Below are positions 35,421 through 46,029 of a stretch of 64,000 nt of DNA, in pieces. The DNA is from Paracamarosporium sp. OC-R06-R3 (taxonomy: Eukaryota > Ascomycota > Dothideomycetes > Pleosporales > Didymosphaeriaceae), in NCBI GenBank assembly GCA_019828545.1, contig JACVRA010000238.1, positions 62,001-126,000 on the forward strand, written 5' to 3'. Every line of letters starts with the position of its first letter. Position 1 is the first letter of the stretch. Under the pieces are notes generated by a model. That model saw only the letters and a program-made list of their open reading frames with translations, did not search any database and was not told where the DNA came from. The position numbers and the translations under genes are program-made.

Positions 35421-35930
35421 GATTACAGGTCAGTGAATACTTCCTATCTTCCTGTACCATCAGCTCTTGTACCATAGCCTTGTATCGCTACTTTCCTGTC
35501 CATGCCTTGAATTCAATGCCACGCCTAGAGCACGGTCAACTATGCCAAAGAAAGAATTACTCCCGACCACATCCACCAAAGCTCTCTGCAAACCGTTTCC
35601 AGCCCTTTTCAGCGGATGGCTTTCCCATAATATCACTATATGGTCTATGTGCCCAAAAATATTCCGGACCGCAGCGGGCGTCGGAACGACGCGATATTAA
35701 CGCGCCCAATCCAGGATCATCCATCAGACGACACTAATCGCCCGAACCCCGCTAAAAACACACGTTTTCAATCTACCTGGAATACCCGGTGACACTTGCA
35801 AGTTATGAAACACTCCCTGATTGGCGCAATATTCTCCACTTCGCGCATAGTCGATCCGTTTTCCTTCTAGAAACAAATTGGACGGCGGTAGACCTCAACA
35901 CAGAATAGTAGGGAGCGCCACGGACATGTT
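35421..35930. other. Upstream region of the GH53 gene
   Basis: About 500 bp with no coding region. It should hold the regulatory sites of the galactanase gene, which in this class is usually induced by pectic sugars; no specific operator can be assigned by eye. Confidence 0.4.
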
Positions 35931-35936
35931 TATAAA
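35931..35936 (+). promoter_or_regulatory. TATA box of the GH53 gene
   Basis: TATAAA sits 92 bp before the GH53 start codon, the same spacing as in the GH47 gene of this window. Confidence 0.6.
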
Positions 35937-36022
35937 GAGTGTGCAGAGACATCGCGCAATGGAGTGTGGGCATCGCTAACCCTGCTTCACATTGCTGCTA
36001 ATAGGGCTTGATTCAGATCACC

Positions 36023-37147
36023 ATGCGTTTCTCGACCATCATCCCGCTGCTCTTCGCAGCACCTAGCTTTGCGGCTCTTGCGCATAAGGGCGTGGACTGG
36101 TCCTCCCTCCTCATCGAGGAGAAAGCCGGTCGCACGTACAAAAACTCTGCCGGCCAGGTCCAGCCCCTCGAAACCATCCTCAAAAACTCTGGTGTCAATA
36201 CCGTGCGCCAGCGCATCTGGGTTAACCCATCTGATGGTAACTACAACTTGGACTACAACATCAAGCTTGCGAAGCGTGCGCAAGCTGCAGGCCTCCAGAT
36301 CTACCTCGACTTCCACTACAGCGACACGTGGGCGGACCCTTCGCATCAAACTAAGCCCGCTGCTTGGTCAAGTCTTTCGACAGACGCCCTCGTCACGCAG
36401 ATATGGACGTACACCAACACCGTGCTCAACACCTTTGCATCAAATGGAATCAAGCTTGCGCTCGTCAGTATCGGAAACGAAATCACGCCCGGGCTGCTGT
36501 TCCCTACGGGTAAATTGAGCAACTCAGGGGGGCCGAAGATTGTGTCGCAGTTGCTGAAGTCGGCAAGCAATGGCATCAAGGAGTCGAACATGAGCCCTAC
36601 ACCAAAAATCATGGTGCACCTCGATAACGGATGGAAGTCGGACACGCAGACATGGTACGTATCTCTCGAGTACGAAGCAACATTTAAAGCTAATCTGAGT
36701 CTTTGTAGGTGGTACGACACCGTCCTGAACTCTGGCGGCGGCTTCTGGACAGATTCATTTGACGTGATCGGCGTCTCCTACTATCCCTTCTACAACTCAG
36801 CCGCCACCTTGTCATCGCTCTCGTCTTCGCTATCCGCGCTCGTAAGTAAGTGGAACAAAGAGGTCATGGTCGTGGAAACGAACTGGCCCGTCAGCTGTCC
36901 CAAGCCAGCGTACTCGTTCCCAAGCGATGCCAAGAGCATCCCTTTTTCGAGCGCCGGCCAGACAACGTGGATCAAGGAGGTAGCCAAGCGCGTATCCGGG
37001 TTATCGGGAGGCAAAGGAACAGGTCTCTTTTACTGGGAACCCGCGTGGATCGATAATGCTGGCTTGGGCAGCTCCTGCAACTCGAATTTGATGGTCGATT
37101 CGAGCGGGAAGGCGTATGACAGCCTGGCGGTTTTCGGACAAATCTAG
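36023..37147 (+). CDS. Secreted arabinogalactan endo-beta-1,4-galactanase (GH53)
   Basis: Extracellular enzyme that cuts beta-1,4-galactan side chains of pectin. Exons 36023-36654 and 36709-37147 give 356 residues. The 54-nt intron (GTACGT donor, GTAG acceptor) has no stop and length divisible by three, so an unspliced reading also stays open; splicing restores the family's WWYDTVL motif. A signal peptide covers about residues 1-18 (MRFSTIIPLLFAAPSFA). GH53 hallmarks: ALAHKGVDWSS, VRQRIWVNP, YLDFHYSDTWADP, the acid/base Glu at about 153 in VSIGNEITPG, and the nucleophile Glu at about 267 in VVETNWP. GLFYWEPAWI is near the C-terminus. No carbohydrate-binding module. Confidence 0.96.
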   Translation: MRFSTIIPLLFAAPSFAALAHKGVDWSSLLIEEKAGRTYKNSAGQVQPLETILKNSGVNTVRQRIWVNPSDGNYNLDYNIKLAKRAQAAGLQIYLDFHYSDTWADPSHQTKPAAWSSLSTDALVTQIWTYTNTVLNTFASNGIKLALVSIGNEITPGLLFPTGKLSNSGGPKIVSQLLKSASNGIKESNMSPTPKIMVHLDNGWKSDTQTWYVSLEYEATFKANLSLCRWYDTVLNSGGGFWTDSFDVIGVSYYPFYNSAATLSSLSSSLSALVSKWNKEVMVVETNWPVSCPKPAYSFPSDAKSIPFSSAGQTTWIKEVAKRVSGLSGGKGTGLFYWEPAWIDNAGLGSSCNSNLMVDSSGKAYDSLAVFGQI

Positions 37148-37747
37148 GTAGCGAAATCTAGAGATAAGCGAATGTAATTTGACAAACACGTTTGTAAAAT
37201 GATGTTGAGCGACTTTTGTCTCCTTGTTTGCGTGAGGGAGAGCGGTGTACCTTCTCTCTGATTCTAGATCAAATACGCACTGGAGGTACAGACAGATTCG
37301 CAAGAATCACTTCCTGTTCTAGAAAGCAAGGCGTGCAATTTTTTTAGGCTCACAGAGTAGAGACGCATTTTATGCCTGATTTACCACTTTAGCGAGTATT
37401 TCACCACTGAAGGCATTCGTATATTCATAAGCTACTTCTTTATGCATCAGTGCGATGCGAGCTATGCTCCCTATCTAGTTGAGAAAGGGAAATCGAGTGG
37501 CTGAGGGCGGATGATGAGAAGAATCCAAGAACATAGATACTATGAGGGTAAGCGGATTTATACCACGTTTCTAACATTTGTGATATCGAACTTTATGAGC
37601 ATACCTACCATGATTGCCATGCAGATATCCAGTTCAACACGTGATACACACACCCCGCACGTTACGCGCCTTGTGTAACAATAAAAAATCAAACTTTCAT
37701 GTTCTTATCATAGGTCAGAAGACACAACCTCAAATCTATCAGCTACC
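37148..37747. other. Intergenic region GH53 / CCCH-RBR
   Basis: 600 bp, visibly AT-rich, with no supportable gene; 3' end of GH53 and promoter of the next gene. Confidence 0.45.
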
Positions 37748-40330
37748 ATGATACCTTGCAAATTCTTCTCGCGTGGCTCATGCCGTAATGGCGAAGCATG
37801 CCCTTTCCTTCACGAGAGAACAGGAGGAGGAACTGAACGTCGCCTTCGACCGAACGCCCCAGGCTTTCCCGCCATTAATACGCTCAGTACCAGCTCAGGT
37901 ACCAAATTCAAAGCATATACTCCAGATCAGCCAGGCTATCCAGAAAAAGTGACATCCGACTCTCGTGGGATGGTCCTCTGCAGATATATTGCACGTCCCG
38001 GGGGTTGTCGAAATGCCGCTTGTCCATACTCCCACCAGGTAGAAAGATCTGAACTGGGTGAAGCACAGAATTCAGAAGTGGACCTGATAGAAGATGATGC
38101 AAGTTATCGCAAGGACTCCCAGTACCGTCCATGCTGACAATGTGGATAGGAAGAAGATAAAGTTGAGAATTTCAATCGTGATCTCGTAGGAGCAGCAGTT
38201 TACTTCGATGAGTTTGGAAACGTTGAAAAGATATCTCTACCGACCGACTTTTCTATCGCACGGGTCACTGGCCTCCCTCCACGAAGTACACAAGAGATGG
38301 TTGTTGATGTTATGCGGGAATTGCAATTCACGGTCCCAGTTGACTGTATTCGCATCCCTAAGCAGGATTCAGAGCTGCAGACCATGGCCGTTATTAAAGT
38401 TGAAGACCCGTCATTTGCACACACATTAAGCGATAGAGTTCGGCAGCAGAACTCGAAACTCCAAGCTATGCCGCTGCCAATCGATGCGAAGCAAACAAAT
38501 GCGAGGAAAGTCCACATCTCGTGGCACAAACCTACTCGCACCGTCTGGTTGAACTTTGATAGAGGCGACATCGCCAACAAAGTTATGCAACAATTCAAGA
38601 AGGGTGAATACAAGATTTTAGGCCAGGAAGTTGAAGCTAGTGTTAAGGGAACGGTATATAGCCACGGATATCTTTTGAACCGTGCGATTTGGACTACTAC
38701 ACTGACTAATGTTCCCGGCACAGCAAGAGCAGGCAATGTTGAGGCAGCGATACCACGGCTAATCGAGATACCACAACATATCGAAATGGGCAAGGTTAGC
38801 TACGTCGCTACCGATGCTGAGGTCAGCGAAGACGTTCGCTCACGTCTAGAAGAGCATGGTCCACTTGAGAATTTCTATATGGCGCCGACTCACTACGGGA
38901 AACGTGTGAAAGCTACCGCCTGGTTTCGGGACGAGACAGATGCTCGGTCGGCGTGCTCATTGAACAATACACAATTGCCCATCTTGGGAAAAGGGAAAAT
39001 TACCGTGACTTTGATCCAGACCGCAAAGATCAAGGTGGCTACGGCGATCTACGAAGCATTGAAGACCAACATTGATCGAGAGAGCACAAAGTGGAAAGGT
39101 CAGCATCTCACGTTCCACACTTATCTCGATCCTCGAAAGCAGTTCACGACCTTGAAGGTTGAGGGGGAAGATGCAAAGATGGTGGCCGATGCACGCCGAA
39201 GTATGGATGACATATTTCGTGGAACTATGCTTATGGACGAAGAAGTTGTTCTGTGGAGCGCATCGTTTGACAGCAATGATGGTGTATACAAGAAGCTTAA
39301 GGAAATTGAGAAAGATTTGGACATAGTGATCAGCCGAGACAAATCTAAACGACAGCTGCAATACTATGGCCCCTCAGACAAGCTCAATCAAACCGTTCGT
39401 CGAGTGGCGGATTTACTCAGAAAGGAGCCCGTAACGACTCACTACATCAATCTCAACCCGGCACAGTTTTCTTGGGCCATACGAGTCGGCTTTAAGAGCA
39501 TCCAACAGACTTTGGGTGAGGACATAGCGGTTTTCGACGTGGTCTCTAAGAAGATTGTCATTCATGGCACAGATCAACAGCATGAAGTGGCTTTGAATAT
39601 CTTAGCTGGGAAACATACCACCACAGTACTCCATCCGTCGCACCCAGCACCCACTAAATACGAGGACTGCCCAATTTGTTTTTGCGAAGCCGAAAACCCC
39701 ATGGAAACATCCTGTCGTCATACCTACTGCCTGGAGTGCTTTGAAGAGTGTTGCAAGGCCGCGGCATCCAGCAACAACGTCACCTTCCAAGTAAAGTGTC
39801 AAGGAGATGAAGGCAACTGCAACCACATCTTCACCCTTCGAGAATTAAGAGACAGTGTTTCATCCTCGGTCTTCGAAACAGTACTGCAGTCATCGTTCGA
39901 AGACCACATCAAGCAACACCCCAACCTCTTCCATTACTGTCCGACGCCGGATTGCAACTACATCTACCGATGCACAACCGCATCTGGCGCAGACCAACCT
40001 ACGTATACTTGTGCTAACTGCCTTGAAATGATCTGCACTTCGTGCCATGCGCTACACGGGCGCTACACGTGTGCAGAGTACAAAGACATCCAGTCTGGCG
40101 GTTACGAGGCCCTGGAGAAGCTCAAGAAGGAGCTCAACATTAAAGACTGCCCGAAATGCACGACTCCGATGGAGAAGACGGAGGGCTGCAACCACATGAC
40201 ATGTAGTGCTTGCAAGGCCCACATATGCTGGGTGTGCATGGAGGTGTTTCCTACAAGTGGCCCATGCTATGAACACATGATGAACGAGCATGGCAGTATC
40301 GGACTCGGACTTGAGCGCTTCGCATTTTGA
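37748..40330 (+). CDS. CCCH zinc finger plus RBR (RING-IBR-RING) E3 ubiquitin ligase
   Basis: RBR ligases pass ubiquitin through a RING2 cysteine. The first exon encodes two CCCH fingers (CKFFSRGSCRNGEACPFLH, then CRYIARPGGCRNAACPYSH), suggesting RNA binding. After one intron the long second exon has a KH/RRM-like middle of about 400 residues and a C-terminal RBR: RING1 from CPICFCEAENPMETSCRH, IBR with CPTPDCNYIYRC and CANCLEMICTSCH, RING2 CPKCTTPMEKTEGCNHMTC with the Cys of GCNHM as likely catalytic residue, and a closing CWVCMEVF. The exact splice site is unsure: 38039-38149 (CAG|GTAGAA, 111 nt, 823 residues) fits best; 38078-38149 and 38103-38153 also keep frame. Confidence 0.88.
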
Positions 40331-42218
40331 TCCTAGTTTTGCAATGCAACAGATCTTCTACGCGGTACAGTCGTCTGATTCAAGATCGAGATGGGCAGGT
40401 AAGTGGAGAAAGCACCATTCACCTGATTCACTCCAACCCAGTGCATGACCTGTGATATCGCACCCCACCTCGCACCAGCTGCTACCTAGACTCCTCCCAT
40501 CTATCGGTGATATCGCAATCTTCGATCTCTACTGAAGTGGGTCACCGTGCCCCAAGCCCCCGTTATCACACTCCTACCATTACCCTCAAACACTTCACCC
40601 ATATCTTCCATCAATGGCTGCCTGCAAGCGGCTCCACGGCACCAATCGTCCCCGGCGGCCGCTGCTCTATGCGGAAAGTCGTCAAGCAGTGCCTAATCTC
40701 ACGATGATCCATCCCTCACGATCGCGATCCTTCCCCTCCGCATCGCGCTCTTCACCACCACCACAACAACGATTCTTTCAACCCTCCCTCATAAACCACA
40801 TCTCTCAAAACCCCAATTCAACTCACCTCCTCACACCACACCAATCCACTCCAAGCAACCACCGCACCGTACAACCCTCCCTCCACCGCCGCGGTTCACA
40901 ACGCGACGATCTCTGTCGTCATGCGCGCAGATCCCCATCTCCATCGACCCCGATCCCGCGCGCCTACATTCCACAAATGACGTCTGCGCATCCCATCGCA
41001 TCCCATCCTGTTCCATCCTGCTGCACTGCACCCGAGCCCTCGGGTGTCCCCTCGCTTGCTACTCTACGCGCGTATATAACGCCTTAGCCGTCTCGCCCGC
41101 CCCATCTCGTCTCGTCTCGAGTTTTTCCCCATTCACCACCCACCCAGGTTTTTTGCTCGGCGCGTAGCGTACGCAAAGGATCGGCGATACTTGTACGACG
41201 ACGACGAAGAGCTGGTTGGTAGTGCGGTGTGGTACGGTACGACGCGACGCGCTGTACTATGGGGATAAGGTTTGGGACTGGTAGCCGTGACGAAGGGCGG
41301 ACGTCGACACCAAGAGCTCGGGATGCACGTGACGTGCCGATGCAGGTAGGTAGGTCTAGCGATGCGCGCAGACGGACGTGGACTGGATTTCATTGCTAGC
41401 GTCCCGGCCGTCTTACCTTCCATCTGACGTCGACCCAGCTTGCCTCTACGCGTACTTATCTCGTACCCCGCCCTCTTCTCTCTATCGAGATCGTTCTTCA
41501 TACCCTCTGGTCCTGTCAGCTTTTCTTTGTCCCAGTCTGCAAGACGTTTTTGCAGTCATTTCACAGTTCAATCCGAGCGGCAGCAGTGTTCTGAAGCTTA
41601 ATTTCCTACATGTCATATATCCATCACCATCACATGTCTTTCTATCCACTCCCCCGCGCTCAGCCGAATACATACAAGAGGCCGAGACGCTGAAGAGTTA
41701 TCTGCAAAGCCCACAGGCAATGGCCTTCGGATTCCGTCCATGCCACAACAAGAAGATCAACAATCCATTCGTCCCCTCCCCTTAGAAGAATATCAATGTC
41801 GTCATGGGTTATAGATGAATTTGTAGATGGTTATAGGTGATTGAAAATGTAAAGAGAAGAACGGGAAACTCCGGTAGATGGTGTTATATGGTGAGGCTCT
41901 CGACGCGCGACAACCGTACGTGTACAAGTTGTGTCTTGTACATGTAAGACACAGTCCGATATTCGATCCGAAGCTTTAACCTCGAGGATGCGACGTTGAA
42001 AGACGACCCTCTCATCGGTGCTGCAGAAAGTCGGTGCTGTAAAAAGCGGTGTTGGTAATGTCTGCGGAGATAGATCGCTACATTGCTAATTGTTTGTGTT
42101 ACAGGCCGGAAACACGAATTGAAAAGACGAAAAAGATTAAGGCGCATAGGACAAAAGGTAGCGGCAAGGTCGTTGCATTCGTGGCGGACGTGGAGATGGA
42201 TCAGCTCTAGGGCGAACG
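40331..42218. other. 1.9-kb intergenic region, pyrimidine-rich
   Basis: Lies between the CCCH-RBR stop and the stop of a minus-strand C2H2 gene. It is C/T-rich with simple repeats such as catcccat around 40990-41020. A promoter-like TATATAA near 41073 is followed by a possible small spliced frame: ATG at 41260, GTAGGT donor near 41347, and an open frame to 41785 ending in SYLQSPQAMAFGF. I cannot assign a family and do not annotate it as a gene. Confidence 0.4.
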
Positions 42219-43719
42219 TCACTCTTCCATCCTGCCGAAAAACGCATCGTCATCCTCGTCGGCACGACCGCGACTACGAGAATTGGAGTGACGGTAATCG
42301 TCTTCGTCAGCGAAGCTCTCCTCGTCCATCTCGATGTCCTTGTCGTGGTAGCGGTGGTTGCCGCGCAAGCTCGACTGCTGCGCTGTTATCGTGGTGCTGC
42401 CCGATATCGAAAGGCCGTTGCCGTAGTCTAAGAACTTGGCTGGCAGAGGCGGTACCGGCGGCACGTCAGGAGGAAGGGCAACAGGACCAGACTTGGGCGT
42501 GCCGTACGAGCAGCTCAGCAAGCCGACAGCAGCGGCAAGGTCTGCCTGGTCGTTCTCGTCGTCACGGTACGAACCGGCAACCGAGGTGCCCGATGTGGTA
42601 GGGCGATCGGACACATTGCTCCAGTGGCGATAGTGGCCATTTTGACCGTTGTCGGAAAATACGGTGGACTGGTAGGACTGGCTGTAGGCCGAGCTGTTGG
42701 CGGAGTAGCGCTTGGTGGAGTGACTGGTGTAATGGGCGCGGGGAAAAGAGCCTACGGCGTGATCGTCAAGTTGTGGGGGCGGGGTAGTGTCGGTGGAACT
42801 CAAATCATCGTGCAGGTCAGATGTGCCCGATGCGGGGGGTGAAGGCGAGGAATGATCACTGTCCCCGGCCTCGGCATTCATGGCGATGAGCACGGAGGCA
42901 GCTTCGAGCAGCTGGACCTGCTGATGCTTGGAGATGAGCAGCTTGGACGTGTACTGCCACTCGGGTGTGTGCTCCCAACTAAATCAAAAAAGTCAACGCA
43001 GTTCAAACAGCTACCAAGGCCGCGCGAAGTGAGGGAAGGGCATTCGTCTCGAGCCGTGAAAGTGTGTGGGAAGATGGTCTACTTGGGGCGACTGACAGGT
43101 GCTTGGTGAGACAACTGCTGTGCTTGTACCCTTTGCCACACTTTTCACACCTCAATTCGCTACCACTTGTGCGCTTGCCGTCGACCTTTGCCAGGCGAGA
43201 GCCCTCGCTCGCACGACGTATCCTAGATTTTGAGTTTGCCTTTTCGTGCTCGGGCATGGCGGCCAGGGGAGGCCCGTCGGTGACGGCTTCGGTCTTGGCA
43301 GCTGCGCCGTAGCTGGCTGGAGCGAAGGCGGAGCCATTGTTGGGGACGCTCGAGGCCATGGAGGGTATCATGCTCAGGCTGGGCCCTCGAAACTGCGTGG
43401 CAGGTTTTGAGGGCCGTCGCTGCGTCTCGAGCGGTGCGCCCGACATGCCCTTGGCTGCGGCTGCTATGGCGGCCATGTTGCCGGCAGCGTTGGAGCTCAC
43501 GCTCTTCCTGCGCGTGACGCGGTGGGCCGGGTTCATCGAGGCGGTGGACAGCGAATGCGAGTGCGGACGCGACTTGGGAAGGGAGCCAGCCATGGAGCTC
43601 GAGTGCCGGTGCTGGCTGGTGGGGCGGACGGCGATGGGTTCCTGTGGTGTCGACGAGGGTTAGCTGGGCGTGGGGTGAGGGAGCAATTGTCGACGAGTAC
43701 GTGCCTTGAGGACCGTCAT
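42219..43719 (-). CDS. Single C2H2 zinc-finger regulator
   Basis: Three exons, 43705-43719, 43097-43641 and 42219-42978, give 439 residues. The first exon is 15 nt (MTVLK) and is followed by a GC-AG intron, 43642-43704 (AAG|GCACGT donor, CACAG acceptor), which leads in frame into EPIAVRPTSQHRHSSSMAG. A GT reading four bases later is out of frame. One C2H2 finger is split by the second, 118-nt intron: CEKCGKGYKHSSCLTKH then LWEHTPEWQYTSKLL, followed by KHQQVQLLEAASVL. The rest is Ser/Pro-rich, with an acidic C-terminus (DEDDDAFFGRMEE). Probably a nuclear regulator; targets are unknown. Confidence 0.88.
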
Positions 43720-44353
43720 GGTGTGATGGGCCAGTTCTGGACCGGCCGTCTTTGTTGGTCAGGGCAAGCGAGGTGTCTCGACCAAAAAGTAACACAGCCC
43801 CGGGGATCGGCGACTTTTGTGGTCGGGCGGAGGTGAGATTGCTTCTGGGCCGATGCGATCCGGGAGACAGAGGGCGGATGGCGGGCAGGCGGGAGCAGAT
43901 GTAGGCGTGGGAGCGGGCGTGGGTGGTGGAGTTGTGCAGGTGGTTGTGGTGTTCACAAAATTATGTGGAATGTGGACCCCTCTTCGATATGGCGTTACAC
44001 GGTGGCCGGATCGTTTCGCATGCAGGCGCGTCTTGGAAGTCCGGCGGCGGCGAGGCTCAGCGGAATGGAGGGCGGGTGCTCGTGGGAGTGCAGTGCGGAC
44101 GAGGTAGGTAGGGATGCGCGGCAGCAGGGACGGAAATATTTATTGCGAAGGCACGCGGGTGATGGCCAGAGGGGTGCGGCCAGGTCAGCTGGCAGCTAGC
44201 CCAGCGTGACTTGGTGATAGGGCCGGCCGCGAACGCTGAAAGCGAGGCACCGTGGCTGAGGCAGGCCAGGATCCGGCGCCTGCGACTGTGGGCCGCGACT
44301 GGCTGCCCGCAAATGACGACGAGCCGCCGTGGCATGCTCACGGTCGCAGCAGG

Positions 44354-44408
44354 TCCCCAGCATGTCCCAGCATGTCCCAGCATGGCCCGGCGTGTCCCAG
44401 CGTGTGCC
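44354..44408. repeat. 10-bp minisatellite, about five units
   Basis: Imperfect tandem repeat of CCCAGCATGT, the last units changing to CCCGGCGTGT and CCCAGCGTGT. Non-coding as far as can be seen. Confidence 0.75.
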
Positions 44409-44940
44409 GTGTGCTTCGTCTTGCTGCCGCCCAGGAACGCCCGCCCGCCCTGCGCAGGTTCCTGAGCTCGCAACGCAGGTGAGCCCCTAGTGCTTCGAGC
44501 GCTCGATAACGCCCGTCCGCTTTGGGGCGCCATGCCGATCCCAAAAGCCATGGGCCCAAGCGCTCGCCGCGGATCAGCTGCGGGAGCGGAGAGTCTCTCT
44601 GGCGCGCCCTCGTCGCCAGCAGCGTCCAGATCGTCGTCGTTGCGCCGAACACCTGCTCTGTGCTGCCGCGACGCACTTGTCGTCTGCAACCAACAATTCT
44701 CCTCCCGTCTGTCTCGCTCCGCGTCGGCTTGGCCTCGCCATTGCCATTGCGATCACGATCGGCCCCAGCCAGTCGTCTGTGCGTCATCCCGGATGGCACG
44801 CTAGAGCCAAAGCCTCCTGGTCGTTTCGTGGGGTCGACACTGGCATTGTGCGAGCGCTTGAATTGCCGTCTGCTGCTGGCCCTCATGCAAGTCATTCATG
44901 CCTCGTCCGGCTGCCGCTGCTCCGCGCCATCTCTTGCACC

Positions 44941-44980
44941 CTGCCGTGCTGCCGTGCTGCCATGCTGCCACGCTGCCGTC
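44941..44980. repeat. 8-bp minisatellite, five units
   Basis: Five head-to-tail copies of CTGCCGTG with point changes in the third to fifth units (CTGCCATG, CTGCCACG, CTGCCGTC). Confidence 0.75.
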
Positions 44981-45055
44981 AGCCGTCGCCGACTTGCCCA
45001 ACAGTCGCCAGCGTCCCGGTCGGCGTTGCAAATGTCACAAACGTGGCTCCGATGG

Positions 45056-45172
45056 CGAAATGGCTGTGCCGGTGCCAGTTCCAATATCCGACCGCGAGGC
45101 TAGAACCGTTTCGTCCGCACCTCGTCTATCCGCCATGCACATGCTGGGAGACCCACTTTGGATGCCTGTTGA
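45056..45172 (+). repeat. Diverged direct repeat, copy A
   Basis: Aligns by eye with 45903-46029 on the same strand. Shared blocks include ccaat...atatccgac, gctagaacc, cgcacctc.tcta.ccgccatgcac, cccact and gcctgttg. The core looks roughly 75-80% identical, with small indels. Not a known element to me. Confidence 0.65.
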
Positions 45173-45902
45173 GGTTGAGGTACTGCACCTCTCATCGATG
45201 CTTACGTGAACCATGACGGTGGCGACGACGGGACTTTGTGGTGGCTTCGCGGGCGGAGCTGTGCTGTGAGAGTTGCGACGTAGTCAGCACGTAAGTTTTC
45301 GTGCTGCTGTGCGGAGACGTTGTCAAGACCATGATGGCTCAGATGTCACTTCGCTGTAGCTCCAAAAGTGAAGGCACCGACCCAAGGTAACAGCGAGCCA
45401 GTAGCGAAAATACATGAGGCAAATTGTGACTGCTGCATTATTCTACACGGCACGACAACGAGACCAATCACGGCGAGCTGGGGTTCTCTACTGACGACGC
45501 CGCATCGACGCCACACAATGTACCCGTACTGAAGGCATTTCAAATACAGCTCAGGGTTTGGGCTTGAAGAATGGCTCAGCGCGGCGCACATCAGTCTATG
45601 GGTAGGGCGGGCTTTACGCGGTTGAATAATGCCCTACGCAACCTGGGAGCTCATTTGGCCAGCGACCGTGGCCCAAAATTATTTCCAGTGGTCATGGATA
45701 TATGCTGGCTAAGATGTTGTGTTTACGATGGATGGCTTACGCACGACAGAACCGCCAGGCCACCATCCCCTGCGATGCAATTGCGGACGGAATGTACATC
45801 CCAAAGCACATTCGAGTACAAAATATGCGCAAGATACAGGACGCTTCTGCTTGCTGTGCGTGCCAACATGCGCATGTCTCTCCACCGATACAACGCCGCG
45901 CT

Positions 45903-46029
45903 GCGATTGGCTGGTACTGCCCACGATCCAATAATATCCGACTTGCCTAATACGGCGGGGCTAGAACCATTCCGCGCGCACCTCATCTACCCGCCATGCA
46001 CCTGCGATGGGCCCACTCTGAACGCCTGT
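45903..46029 (+). repeat. Diverged direct repeat, copy B
   Basis: Second copy of the repeat at 45056-45172, about 850 bp downstream in the same orientation. It has about 13 extra bases between the atatccgac and gctagaacc blocks. Confidence 0.65.

Noticed and set aside
36655..36708. GH53 as a single uninterrupted exon
   Set aside because: The sequence has a good GTACGT donor and TTTGTAG acceptor, and splicing restores the family WWYD motif; the extra 18 residues do not fit the family.
40614..41087. 157-codon plus-strand frame rich in Ser, Pro and His
   Set aside because: Produced by C/T-rich simple-sequence DNA; no conserved feature seen.
44057..44895. Long overlapping minus-strand frames in the GC-rich desert
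   Set aside because: They cross the minisatellites, show no domain and are matched by equally long frames on the other strand.
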